A stretch of 64,000 nt of DNA from positions 62,001-126,000 of the forward strand of contig NZ_AQPF01000006.1 in assembly GCF_009846745.1 (NCBI RefSeq), read 5' to 3'. Made by a program: the position numbers and the translations under genes. Of the stretch, positions 1-7,516 are shown piece after piece. This DNA comes from Alloalcanivorax xiamenensis (GTDB lineage: Bacteria > Pseudomonadota > Gammaproteobacteria > Pseudomonadales > Alcanivoracaceae). Below the pieces are notes generated by a model. The model was not told the origin of the DNA and made no database searches. It saw only the letters and a list, made by a program, of their open reading frames with translations. Within the stretch, counting starts at the first letter, position 1; every line of letters starts with the position of its first letter.

Positions 1-841
1 CCGGCGTCAGACGTGGCTCGTTACCGGAGAAACGAGCGGCGATGGGGGACAACTGTCCCAGCAGGCCCAGCGCCCAACGTGGCGTCACTTTGCGGGGCGC
101 TGGCCGGCCCAGCAGCCGCCCGATGGTTTGCGCCAGTTCCAGAAAACTGGCCTCGACGCCGGCCAGGATATAGTTGTGCCCGTCCCGGCCTGCGTCCCAG
201 GCCGCCAGATGGGCCCGCGCCACTTCCTCCACCGCGCCGAAATTACCACCACCAGGGGGAACGCCGGGCAGACGGCGCTGATCGATCAGGCTGATCATCT
301 GCGACCAGTTATGCGTATCGCCGGCGCCAATGATGGCGCAGGGGTTGAGGATCACCGTGCTCAGGCCCTGACGGGCGCCGTCACGGACTTCTTCTTCCGC
401 CAGATATTTGGTGCGGTTGTAGCCGATCCAATCGTTGGCGGCGTTGGAGGGGATTTCCTCGTGGATGATGCCATCCTGCTGCCCCCATGCGGAAATCGAA
501 GACGTATGAATCAACCTGCCCGCCTGATTGCGCAGGGCTGCGGTGACCACCGCCCGGGTGCCCATGACATTGTCCTGATACTGCTGGTCGCGCCGCCGTC
601 GCCAGAGACTGGTATTGCCGGCTACGTGGAACACGGCGTCCACCGCCGGCGGCATTACCAGAGTGAGTTCGGTGGCGTTGCTCAGCGGGGCATGGACGAT
701 TTTCATCCCGGCTTCCCGCAGCGCTTGGCCGTCGCTGCCGGGGCGCAGCAGGGCGGTGACCTGCCAGCCTTGTTCCACCAGCAGGCGGGCGATGTGGCAA
801 CCGAGAAACCCCCGGGCTCCGGTGATAAAGGCGCTGGGCAT
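1..841 (-). CDS. NAD(P)-dependent epimerase/dehydratase, C-terminus cut by window edge
   Basis: Reads leftward and runs off the window, leaving 280 codons without a stop. The N-terminus has the extended-SDR nucleotide-binding glycine motif TGARGFLG (residues 7-14), and the catalytic pair YxxxK is present as Y141-K145 (GYNRTKYLAEE). This is the Rossmann fold of NAD-dependent epimerases, dehydratases and dihydroflavonol-reductase-like enzymes. The start at 841 is preceded by GGGGAG seven bases upstream. It begins 39 bp after the ligE-like gene on the same strand, so co-transcription is possible. The substrate cannot be told from sequence: sugar-nucleotide, sterol or aldehyde substrates all occur in this family. 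Confidence 0.88.
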   Translation of the reverse strand, partial: MPSAFITGARGFLGCHIARLLVEQGWQVTALLRPGSDGQALREAGMKIVHAPLSNATELTLVMPPAVDAVFHVAGNTSLWRRRRDQQYQDNVMGTRAVVTAALRNQAGRLIHTSSISAWGQQDGIIHEEIPSNAANDWIGYNRTKYLAEEEVRDGARQGLSTVILNPCAIIGAGDTHNWSQMISLIDQRRLPGVPPGGGNFGAVEEVARAHLAAWDAGRDGHNYILAGVEASFLELAQTIGRLLGRPAPRKVTPRWALGLLGQLSPIAARFSGNEPRLTP

Positions 842-880
842 GTTGTCGCTCCCCATTCATGGTTTGTCTCCGGTTATCGC

Positions 881-1759
881 CTAGGGCGGGGAGCGTGTAA
901 AGCCCGGGCCTTCTTCGCGCAGGCGCAGAAAGCTGGCGAACCGGGGCAGGCCATGACGAGTGTGGCCGTGGTATTTGTAGGTGACGACGCTGCCAATGGC
1001 CGGAGGGCGAGCCCGCAGCGCATCGCTGAAACCGGTGCCCAGACGGAAATGACGCCCGCCGGGCGTTTTCACCAGCAGCGCCCCCATCATTCCGGTGTAC
1101 TTGCCTTCGCCGGGGATCACCGCGACCACTTCCGCTTCCGCGTCCAGATAGGGCTTTACCTTGAGCAGATTGTCATTGCGTTCGCCCCGGTAAGGCGCGC
1201 CGCCGCGATGCAGCATCAGGCCTTCTCCGCCCGCCGCCACCACCTGCTCCAGATCGCGCATCAGCGTGGCGTGGTCGTGTCCCCGGCGCTGGTCGACCAG
1301 GTACAGGTGGGGCAGGGCGGCATCGTCAATCAGTTCGCGCAGTCGCGGCAGCCGCTGGTCGAACGGACCCGCGGACGAGGGCAGATCAAACGCCATGAAA
1401 TAGATATGTCGCCAGGGTTCCGCGGGTGGCGTGCGACGGTTGAGTATCCCGACCAACTGACTGAAGGTGCCGCGCCCCATCCATAACTCGCCGTCCAGCG
1501 GTTGGTCGGGAAAGCCTTCGGTAAAGCCGGGCGGGGTATCGATCACATTTCCGTTGCGCGACAAAAACCGCTGCCCATCCCAGTAAGCGCGCACGCCATC
1601 CAGCTTCTCGCTGACCCAGTAGTTGCTCAGATCAATGCCTTCTTCATAAGTATTCGCCAGCATCAGCGCCGGTGCTTTCGCCGCCCGGGCCGCGGCGGCC
1701 ATTACCAGAGTGGTGGCGATCAGTAACGTGCCGATGAAGTACAAAATTGGGCGGGACAT
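881..1759 (-). CDS. ligE: ATP-dependent DNA ligase, Lig E type, with signal peptide
   Basis: A 292-residue minimal ATP-dependent DNA ligase. Residues 1-26 form a hydrophobic signal peptide, so the enzyme is probably exported to the periplasm. The nucleotidyltransferase domain carries motif I, EKLDGVRAYW, with the predicted adenylated lysine at K52, a motif IV-like EGLMLHRG and a motif V-like LLKVKPY. The C-terminal part (LVKTPGGRHFRLGTGFSD) fits the small OB domain of the Lig E family. Lig E enzymes are accessory ligases proposed to repair incoming or extracellular DNA; the replicative NAD-dependent ligase is a different protein. The exported location is inferred from the leader. Confidence 0.9.
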   Translation of the reverse strand: MSRPILYFIGTLLIATTLVMAAAARAAKAPALMLANTYEEGIDLSNYWVSEKLDGVRAYWDGQRFLSRNGNVIDTPPGFTEGFPDQPLDGELWMGRGTFSQLVGILNRRTPPAEPWRHIYFMAFDLPSSAGPFDQRLPRLRELIDDAALPHLYLVDQRRGHDHATLMRDLEQVVAAGGEGLMLHRGGAPYRGERNDNLLKVKPYLDAEAEVVAVIPGEGKYTGMMGALLVKTPGGRHFRLGTGFSDALRARPPAIGSVVTYKYHGHTRHGLPRFASFLRLREEGPGFTRSPP

Positions 1760-1935
1760 CCTTGTTCCTCCTGGTCATCCATTGACGGAGCCAGTGTAGA
1801 AGAAGGGGCGGGCCGGGGATGCAGGTCCAGGCTGAAATACGTGTAGGACTATGGCTGCCTGCCCATGGTGATTGGCTGACAAGGACGCGGAACAGGTGGC
1901 CGGGCGCTGGAAAAAATTCTGGGCCCGTAAGCCTT

Positions 1936-2799
1936 TTAGTCCAGGTGCTTGTGCCCGTTTTGCTCGCTGGGGGGCGGGCTGAACAATCGGGGAGCGCCGC
2001 GGCGGGGTTGATGAATCAGGTTCAGCCGGCTGCTGCGCGCCTGCCGCACGCTCAGCGATGATGGCGCGGACAGACTCACCAGGGTGCCGGCACCGGCGCG
2101 CACTGCTTTGTGGATCAATTCCAGACCGCAACGGCTGGTGATGGCCAAAAAACCGCTGGCCGGATCCAGGCCCGCGCGGACGCAGGCGCCGATCAGCTTA
2201 TCCAGGGCGTTATGACGGCCGATGTCCTCGCGGCACAGACGCGTTTTACCGGCGCCATCCACATAAACCGCCGCGTGCATGGCGCCGCTGTCGCGGGCGA
2301 GAACTTGTCTCGCCTGGAAGCGTTCACGTAATCCCGTCAGGTGGACCAGTGGTGGCAGTGGCGCGGCGTCCCGCTCGGGCAACCGGGGTAAGGCTTGATC
2401 CAGGGCCTCCACCCCGCACAGGCCGCAGCCGCCGCTGCCCGCCCGGTTGCGGCGCTGGTGTTTGAAGGCGCTTAAGGCTCGGCTGCTTAAAGTCACTTCA
2501 ACCTGGATCGCGTCTTCCAGTGGTGTCGGATCGATGTCGCGGATCGCCAGGGGGCTATCCACCACGCCCTCGGTCAGCGTGAAGCCGGTAACAAAATCCT
2601 CCACATCGTTCGGGGTCGCCATCATTACCGCGTGATTGATGCCGTTATAGCTGATCGCCACCGCCACTTCGGCGGCAAGCGGCTGATCGCCGGACACTGC
2701 GTGGGGGCTGTATTCCAGATAACCGTAACGGGGGGACGGATCCACCAGAGCAGAATCTTCATCGGAGGAACGCCCGGCACCGGGCCGGGAAGACGTCAT
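1936..2799 (-). CDS. fdhD: Formate dehydrogenase accessory sulfurtransferase FdhD
   Basis: 287 residues with the FdhD signature CGLCG (C125 and C128), the two cysteines that carry persulfide from a cysteine desulfurase to the molybdenum/bis-MGD cofactor of formate dehydrogenase. Other family segments visible are PNDVEDFVTGFTLTEG and REDIGRHNALDKLIG. It acts in the cytoplasm during maturation of molybdoenzymes. No formate dehydrogenase gene lies in the window, so the client enzyme is elsewhere. The first 25 residues are polar and poorly conserved, so an internal start is possible, but the ATG at 2799 is taken here. It stands alone between ligE and a gene-poor gap. Confidence 0.93.
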   Translation of the reverse strand: MTSSRPGAGRSSDEDSALVDPSPRYGYLEYSPHAVSGDQPLAAEVAVAISYNGINHAVMMATPNDVEDFVTGFTLTEGVVDSPLAIRDIDPTPLEDAIQVEVTLSSRALSAFKHQRRNRAGSGGCGLCGVEALDQALPRLPERDAAPLPPLVHLTGLRERFQARQVLARDSGAMHAAVYVDGAGKTRLCREDIGRHNALDKLIGACVRAGLDPASGFLAITSRCGLELIHKAVRAGAGTLVSLSAPSSLSVRQARSSRLNLIHQPRRGAPRLFSPPPSEQNGHKHLD

Positions 2800-3166
2800 G
2801 GTCGTTACCTCATGGGTTCAGGACGTGTCCTGCGTTGTTCTGTCATCCAGGCTCTTAGGATAGGGCGATTCGGGCCCCGGGTCCAAAATGTCAGAGGCTT
2901 TATTCAGGTTCATCGCGGAATAACGGGAATATGGGTTTCCATCGGGAGCCCGGGTGGCCTTCCGAGGTCCCTGATGGAAGGTAAGATCGGCCCCCACTAA
3001 TCTACGATGAACCCAAAAAAGGGGTTGATTTTTGATCGCCGCTCCCTGATGTTGGATCAAGTCTGTTTACGGATCGGGGAAGGCCGGGAGCTACAAACCG
3101 GAGTGCCACCCCCCGTGGAGAGCGACACCGAAACCGATACTATTCGATAACAAAAGGTAGAGGCTA
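2800..3166. other. Gene-poor gap between fdhD and a small membrane protein
   Basis: About 370 bases between two divergent genes. I see no convincing coding frame, RNA or repeat. It presumably holds the promoters of fdhD (leftward) and of the small membrane protein (rightward), but no hexamer pair stands out. Confidence 0.4.
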
Positions 3167-3388
3167 ATGATGGATATCAGTACCACCCTGCTGGGGCAGA
3201 TGGCGATCGCCTGGGCTGTGCTCTGTGCAGTGATTTCCTATTTTCTGGCACGCAAGAAAGTTCGCGCGCCGATTCTTGCCGCCGTGCTGGGCCTGTTCAT
3301 GTCCCTGGTGCCGCCGTTCGCTTTGGTGTACATGGCGGTGCTGGCGTTCCTGCGGCCGGAACCGCGGCATAGCCAGGTTTCCGCCTGA
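3167..3388 (+). CDS. Small two-helix membrane protein, unknown function
   Basis: 73 residues with two predicted transmembrane helices (about 8-28 and 35-61) separated by a short basic turn (ARKKVR) and a polar tail (RPEPRHSQVSA). A purine-rich AAAGGTAGAGG lies just upstream, so it is probably translated; the adjacent ATG at 3170 is an equally good start. I do not recognise the family. It stands alone, with no operon partner at short distance, and the basic loop suggests a helical hairpin in the inner membrane. Confidence 0.6.
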   Translation: MMDISTTLLGQMAIAWAVLCAVISYFLARKKVRAPILAAVLGLFMSLVPPFALVYMAVLAFLRPEPRHSQVSA

Positions 3389-3553
3389 CCTCCTTGTCTC
3401 CGGTCTGCTCCGGTCCCGGGCTTCCGACAGGGCCTGTCGTGCCCTGTCCTGAGCTGTCGGTGCGGTTTAAAGGCGCCTGTCCACGCTGGTCTGTTGCATC
3501 CGTCTCCCACGGCAAGCATGCTGACCCTGGCATGGATTCCATGGGAATGTGGT

Positions 3554-3796
3554 ATGTACCATCGATTCGCTATTGCTCTGATATTTCCCCTGAGCGCTTG
3601 TATGTCCAACACCACGGAACAGGATGACTCGGCTGGGCCCACCGGTATGGCTAATCCTGCTTCGCAATACTGTGAGCAAGTGGGAGGCGAACTGGAAATC
3701 CGCGACGAGCAGAATGGCCAGGTTGGCTACTGCCATCTGCCGGATGGTCGTGTCGTCGAGGAATGGGCGCTGTATCGCTCCTCCATCCAGAATTGA
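3554..3796 (+). CDS. DUF333-type lipoprotein
   Basis: From the ATG at 3554 this is an 80-residue protein: a short leader (MYHRFAIALIFPLSAC) with a lipobox LSAC (cysteine 16), then a polar linker and the DUF333-like segment MANPASQYCEQVGGEL followed by CHLPDGRVVEEW. DUF333 proteins are small putative haemolysin-like lipoproteins, usually of unknown role. The frame stays open upstream to 3494, but only the 3554 start gives a proper lipoprotein signal. It lies immediately before the tRNA gene. Confidence 0.75.
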   Translation: MYHRFAIALIFPLSACMSNTTEQDDSAGPTGMANPASQYCEQVGGELEIRDEQNGQVGYCHLPDGRVVEEWALYRSSIQN

Positions 3797-3868
3797 TGAC
3801 GCCGTACGAAAATGCCGCGGGACAGTGGACATGGCATAAGGCGTTAACTATATTGCCGTTTCACGGAA

Positions 3869-3942
3869 GCGGGTGTAGCTCAATGGTAGAGCAGAAGCTT
3901 CCCAAGCTTACGACGAGGGTTCGATTCCCTTCACCCGCTCCA
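3869..3942 (+). tRNA. tRNA-Gly (anticodon CCC)
   Basis: Cloverleaf: acceptor GCGGGTG/CACCCGC, D-arm GCTC...GAGC, anticodon loop TTCCCAA giving CCC, T-arm AGGG-TTCGATT-CCCT, and an encoded CCA end. It resembles E. coli glyU. The outermost anticodon-stem pair looks like a G-A mismatch. Confidence 0.95.
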
Positions 3943-4066
3943 AACCTCCTTCTCCCGCCGCGAATACCCCCTCCCGCCACCGATAGGATGGAACGAGCCG
4001 TGTCAGGATGCGGTATCCTTTCTTTCTGGAATGCGACTCATGAAACCAACGGATAAAGGGCGCGAT

Positions 4067-4288
4067 ATGAGGAAGTGGTTCTGGGGAGTAGCGGTGCTCT
4101 TCTTGCTCGCCGGTTGTGGCGGTAATGATCTGAGCGCGGTCACGCTGGACAAGTTCACGGTGATGTTGATCGACGGTAAGGAGAGGAAAGCCGCGATCTG
4201 CCTGAGGAAGCTCAATGCCCAGGGCGATGGGATGATTGCGGGTTGTGGTGAGTGGACGCCGATCGACGTGGTGCATAAGACCCTTTAG
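4067..4288 (+). CDS. Small lipoprotein, unknown function
   Basis: From the ATG at 4067 the product is 73 residues with a textbook lipoprotein leader, MRKWFWGVAVLFLLAGC (lipobox LAGC), followed by about 55 residues with two further cysteines (C in AAICLRK and C in IAGCGEW) that could form a disulfide. The open frame reaches back to 4031, but the extra 12 residues are charged and would spoil the leader. I do not recognise the mature domain. It is followed after about 100 bp by the methyltransferase gene. Confidence 0.65.
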   Translation: MRKWFWGVAVLFLLAGCGGNDLSAVTLDKFTVMLIDGKERKAAICLRKLNAQGDGMIAGCGEWTPIDVVHKTL

Positions 4289-4389
4289 TTGCACGTCTGG
4301 CGGTTCTGGCCGAACTGCTGCGCCTTATTCTCTCTTTTCCATGTTTGCCTTCCTTATGGTAACAATTGAAGTTACGATAAGGCGAAACG

Positions 4390-5082
4390 GTGGCAATGGA
4401 ATCTCCTGTGTCCTCTTTTTCCAATCCCGGTTCCGTTGCCCGGTACGCTGATGGCCCGGTCAGGCAGGTGCCGGGTTTCCTCGCGCTGCAGAAAATGGCG
4501 GAGTTGCTGCTGGCGGAGCGTGTTCCCGAACAGGGGCATGTTCTGGTGTTGGGCGCCGGTGGCGGCCTGGAATTGAAGGCATTCGCGCAATCCCGGTCCG
4601 GATGGCGCTTTCTGGGCGTTGATCCCTCGGCGCGGATGCTGGAGCTGGCGTCGGATACGCTGGGCCCGCTTGCGGACCGCGTGGAACTTCTCGAAGGTTA
4701 CATCGACCAGGCGCCGGACCTGGCCTTCGACGGCGCCACCTGCTTGTTGACGCTGCACTTTCTATCGATGGAGCAGCGCCGCCACACGCTCGGAGCGCTG
4801 CGGCGCCGCTTGAAACCCGGCGCGCCGTTGGTGGTGGCCCATCACAGTTTTCCCCAGGACGAGGATGAGAAACGGCGTTGGCTGAAGCGTTACGCTGCGT
4901 TCGCGGCGTCGTCCGGGGTAGCCGGAGCCGACGCCGAAAGAGCCATCGAAGCCATTGGCGTCCGGTTGCCCTTGCTTGCTCCAGAGCAGGAAGAGGCGCT
5001 CCTCAGGGAAGCAGGTTTCAAAGGAACCGAGCTGTTCTACGCCGGGTTTACCTTCAAGGGCTGGGTTGCTTACGCTCCCTGA
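4390..5082 (+). CDS. Class I SAM-dependent methyltransferase
   Basis: 230 residues with a class I methyltransferase fold: motif I VLVLGAGGGLELKAF (about residues 51-65), an acidic motif II residue in FLGVDPSARML, and a post-I/motif III region FDGATCLLTLHFL. The last part, LLREAGFKGTELFYAGFTFKGWVA, is typical of small-molecule or tRNA-modifying methyltransferases such as CmoA-like proteins. The substrate is not evident. A GTG at 4390 and an ATG two codons later (4396) are both possible starts, with AAGG just upstream. It converges on the SUKH/ankyrin-like gene with a six-base gap. Confidence 0.85.
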   Translation: MAMESPVSSFSNPGSVARYADGPVRQVPGFLALQKMAELLLAERVPEQGHVLVLGAGGGLELKAFAQSRSGWRFLGVDPSARMLELASDTLGPLADRVELLEGYIDQAPDLAFDGATCLLTLHFLSMEQRRHTLGALRRRLKPGAPLVVAHHSFPQDEDEKRRWLKRYAAFAASSGVAGADAERAIEAIGVRLPLLAPEQEEALLREAGFKGTELFYAGFTFKGWVAYAP

Positions 5083-5088
5083 CGCTGG

Positions 5089-6333
5089 TCAATGCCGGAA
5101 GGCCCCCAGCCGCTTGATTTGCAGGCGCAGCCCGTCTTCACCCAGGTAGTGCGCGAGTTTGCCCTGTCTCACCTTTTCCAAACTCGTGCGCAATGACGCC
5201 AACAGTGTTTGTTTTTGTTCCGGCAGGGTGGCGCGCTGCTGTACGGACAGCTGTTCCGTTATGCAGTGGGCACTGTCGGGGACTCCATGCAGGACGCAGC
5301 GTAGCGCTGCCTGTACCGAGGCCTGATCCGGGTGGGTCAGCACACGGGCCACCAACGCCCTGGGAACAGGACCATTTACGTCGTCCAGCAGCCGTTCGGG
5401 GAGCGGCGGATCACGGTCAAGCAGGGCCTGAAAGGCTGACCAGGCATTGTTGATGACAGCCAGGGAGAGCGGGCTCATATCGCCGCGAAGCGGGATATCC
5501 GCCGTGATGCCGCCGTCGAGTAATTGCGTGAGCAGGGCGGCATCGTCCTGTTGAATGGCGTGACTCAGAGCCAGTGTGGCAAGAAGAGGATTGTTGCTCA
5601 GGGTGCCGGCTTCGAGCGCGCCCCGCCAATCCAGCACGGCTTGCCGGTAAAAGTCGACTATCTTGTCGGCCAGAGCGTCGGGCAGGCCGTGATCCTGCCT
5701 GCGGCAGTCCAGATACTCCAAGAATTCCAGACCGGTATCGGCGCTGTCGTCGGAGACCGGATCTTTTTCCAGTCCGAGGCATTGGAAAGCCTCCCGCAGA
5801 GTCGGTGCGATGGTGGCCAGTCCGTCCTCGTGCATGGCGTGGCGCCAGGCTGGCGGCAAGCCCATTTTCCAAGCCAGAGCGTGGCCGTAATCCAGGGCGT
5901 GCTGGTCGGTGACCACATAGATGCGGTCGCAGTATTCGAAGCCGCCGATGGGCAGAGCGCCGATTTTGCCGTCCCAATCACGCCCACCAGCCTCGCAGGC
6001 TTCTTCCGCGAGCGCCTGTTCATGCTCGATCCAGCCGGGTAGATCACGATAGCCATCGCTGTCGTGGTAGAACAGCTCGGTCCAGGAAATCGCTTCCTGA
6101 TTGCCGTGCATGGTCAAGCGCAGGTCGTAGTCCAGACGGCCGCCGGCGGTGAGTCGCCAGAGCGACAGCAGAGCGTCGGGCAGGGTGCCGCGGATTCGCT
6201 GGCGGATATCCCGCAACGCATCCTCACTAACGGGGGGCTGCGCTTCGAAGATGACGCGGTCGGCCCAGATCACGATATCGTGATCGCGCAGTTGCTGAAG
6301 TTCATCCCGGGTGAAAGTGTCGGAGAGATCCAT
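5089..6333 (-). CDS. SMI1/KNR4 (SUKH)-like protein with ankyrin-like C-terminal part
   Basis: 414 residues, no signal peptide. Residues about 35-170 look like a SUKH (SMI1/KNR4) domain: RQRIRGTLPDALLSLWRLTAGG fits the helix and LPxxxxxxWxxxxGG core, and IGALPIGGFEYCDRIYVV fits the later strand pair. Residues about 255-330 contain ankyrin-like helical repeats (HAIQQDDAALLTQLLDGG, MSPLSLAVINNAWSAFQALL). SUKH proteins are often immunity proteins for polymorphic toxins or antitoxin-like factors. No toxin gene is adjacent here, so a general binding role is equally possible. Domain assignments are by eye and moderate in certainty. Confidence 0.6.
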   Translation of the reverse strand: MDLSDTFTRDELQQLRDHDIVIWADRVIFEAQPPVSEDALRDIRQRIRGTLPDALLSLWRLTAGGRLDYDLRLTMHGNQEAISWTELFYHDSDGYRDLPGWIEHEQALAEEACEAGGRDWDGKIGALPIGGFEYCDRIYVVTDQHALDYGHALAWKMGLPPAWRHAMHEDGLATIAPTLREAFQCLGLEKDPVSDDSADTGLEFLEYLDCRRQDHGLPDALADKIVDFYRQAVLDWRGALEAGTLSNNPLLATLALSHAIQQDDAALLTQLLDGGITADIPLRGDMSPLSLAVINNAWSAFQALLDRDPPLPERLLDDVNGPVPRALVARVLTHPDQASVQAALRCVLHGVPDSAHCITEQLSVQQRATLPEQKQTLLASLRTSLEKVRQGKLAHYLGEDGLRLQIKRLGAFRH

Positions 6334-6420
6334 TCTGGTCTGGTGCCGTGCCCAATGAGAAAGTCAGCTTACCATGGTGAGGGCCAGGGTTTGTTGATCA
6401 TGGCGGAGGATTACAAGCCC

Positions 6421-6650
6421 ATTAAAAAGGTTCATCGCGGTTTGGCGGGATTTGGAAATGCCCTCCATCAGGGACAGCGTAGCCGTGTTACGCCTTTGCG
6501 GGAACGTCGTGAAGCAGGTTCCGCAAAGGCGTAACACAGCTCCGCTTCGAGGTGAGGGGCTGGCGCCAGCGCTTTTCCGGTCGCTGGCATGGAAGGGCTT
6601 TGATGTCGCTGTGGGAGCCAGCCTGCTGGCGAGCGATGAACCATTAAAAA
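6421..6650. mobile_element. MITE-like element, copy 1, with 8-bp target duplication
   Basis: The element occupies 6429-6642 (214 bp). It starts with GGTTCATCGC and ends with its perfect inverse GCGATGAACC (6633-6642). ATTAAAAA flanks it directly on both sides (6421-6428 and 6643-6650), a perfect 8-bp duplication. The interior holds a strong foldback at 6485-6537 with 17-base arms, one ending GGCGTAACAC, and a REP-like segment GTGGGAGCCAGCCTGCTGGCGA. No transposase is encoded, so it would need one in trans. Copy 2 is at 27430-27807. Confidence 0.85.
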
Positions 6651-6682
6651 GCCGAAGCCCGTATTTTTCGCGGACTTCGGCT
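6643..6682 (-). terminator. Rho-independent terminator of the peroxiredoxin gene
   Basis: On the minus strand, AGCCGAAGTCCG pairs with CGGGCTTCGGCT (one G-T pair) around an A-rich loop, followed by TTTTTAAT. It lies 36 bp after the peroxiredoxin stop codon. The T-tract is the site duplicated by the mobile element. Confidence 0.85.
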
Positions 6683-6717
6683 GTGCAGGCCGCCGCTCTG
6701 ACAGAGGGCGGAACGGT

Positions 6718-7356
6718 TCAACTGGTTTTCGGTTGCTTGACCATCCGCAGGTAGGGTTTCTTCTCATCCCAGCCTTCGGGGAACAGCTTTTGCGCGTCCT
6801 CGTTGCTGAGTGAGGGAACGATGATGACGTCATCGCCGTCGTTCCAGTTCACCGGGGTCGCCACTTTGTAGCCGTCGGTGAGCTGCAGACTGTCGATGAC
6901 CCGCAGAATCTCGTCGAAATTACGGCCGGTGCTGGCCGGGTAGGTGATGGTGAGACGGATCTTCTTGTTCGGGTCGATGACGAACACGCTACGCACGGTC
7001 AGGGTGTCGTTGGCGTTGGGGTGGATCATGCCATACAGGTCGGCGACCTTACGGTCGGCGTCGGCCAGCAGCGGGAAGTTCAGGGCCTGCCCCTGGGTTT
7101 CCTCGATGTCACCGCACCAGGCGTTGTGATCGTCGAGCGGGTCCACGGACAGACCGATAACCTTGGCGTTGCGTTTCTCGAATTCCGGCTTCAGCCGGGC
7201 CACTTCCCCCAGCTCGGTGGTGCACACCGGGGTGAAATCCTTGGGATGGGAAAACAGTACCACCCAATTGTCCCCGGCCCATTGATGGAAGGAAATCGGA
7301 CCGTCGGTGGAGTCCTGCTGAAAATCCGGTGCGATGTCACCTAATTGCAATGCCAT
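6718..7356 (-). CDS. 1-Cys peroxiredoxin (Prx6 family)
   Basis: 212 residues. The peroxidatic cysteine is C45 in the family motif HPKDFTPVCTTE, and the long C-terminal dimerisation region (ATPVNWNDGDDVIIVPSLSN...LRMVKQP) is typical of the Prx6 group rather than the shorter AhpC/2-Cys group. A second cysteine, C81, lies in AWCGDIEE. The enzyme reduces hydrogen and organic peroxides in the cytoplasm using a thiol donor. It is a single-gene unit with its own terminator. No OxyR-type site was identified by eye upstream. Confidence 0.95.
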   Translation of the reverse strand: MALQLGDIAPDFQQDSTDGPISFHQWAGDNWVVLFSHPKDFTPVCTTELGEVARLKPEFEKRNAKVIGLSVDPLDDHNAWCGDIEETQGQALNFPLLADADRKVADLYGMIHPNANDTLTVRSVFVIDPNKKIRLTITYPASTGRNFDEILRVIDSLQLTDGYKVATPVNWNDGDDVIIVPSLSNEDAQKLFPEGWDEKKPYLRMVKQPKTS

Positions 7357-7516
7357 GCTACGCCTCCTTGTTATATTGGCGGATAGTGATAGGGCTGAAA
7401 GCTAAGCTCGCTTATAACTCCAGAGAACATAGAGGTTCACGATGACGCTTTAAAGGGGGGCGGCAAGACGGAATTGCGCTAAGCATCTTCTCCACGCTTA
7501 TTAGTGTGAACCGGCG

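Noticed and set aside
128..1486. A 452-codon open frame on the plus strand
   Set aside because: It is antisense to the epimerase and ligE genes, which carry clear catalytic motifs, and its own protein shows no domain. GC-rich DNA makes such frames common.
2818..3060. An 80-codon minus-strand frame in the gap upstream of fdhD
   Set aside because: Mixed composition, no domain, no ribosome site; left as non-coding.
6485..6537. The long foldback as a stand-alone terminator or small RNA
   Set aside because: It is internal to a bounded element with terminal inverted repeats and target duplication, so it is better seen as part of that element.
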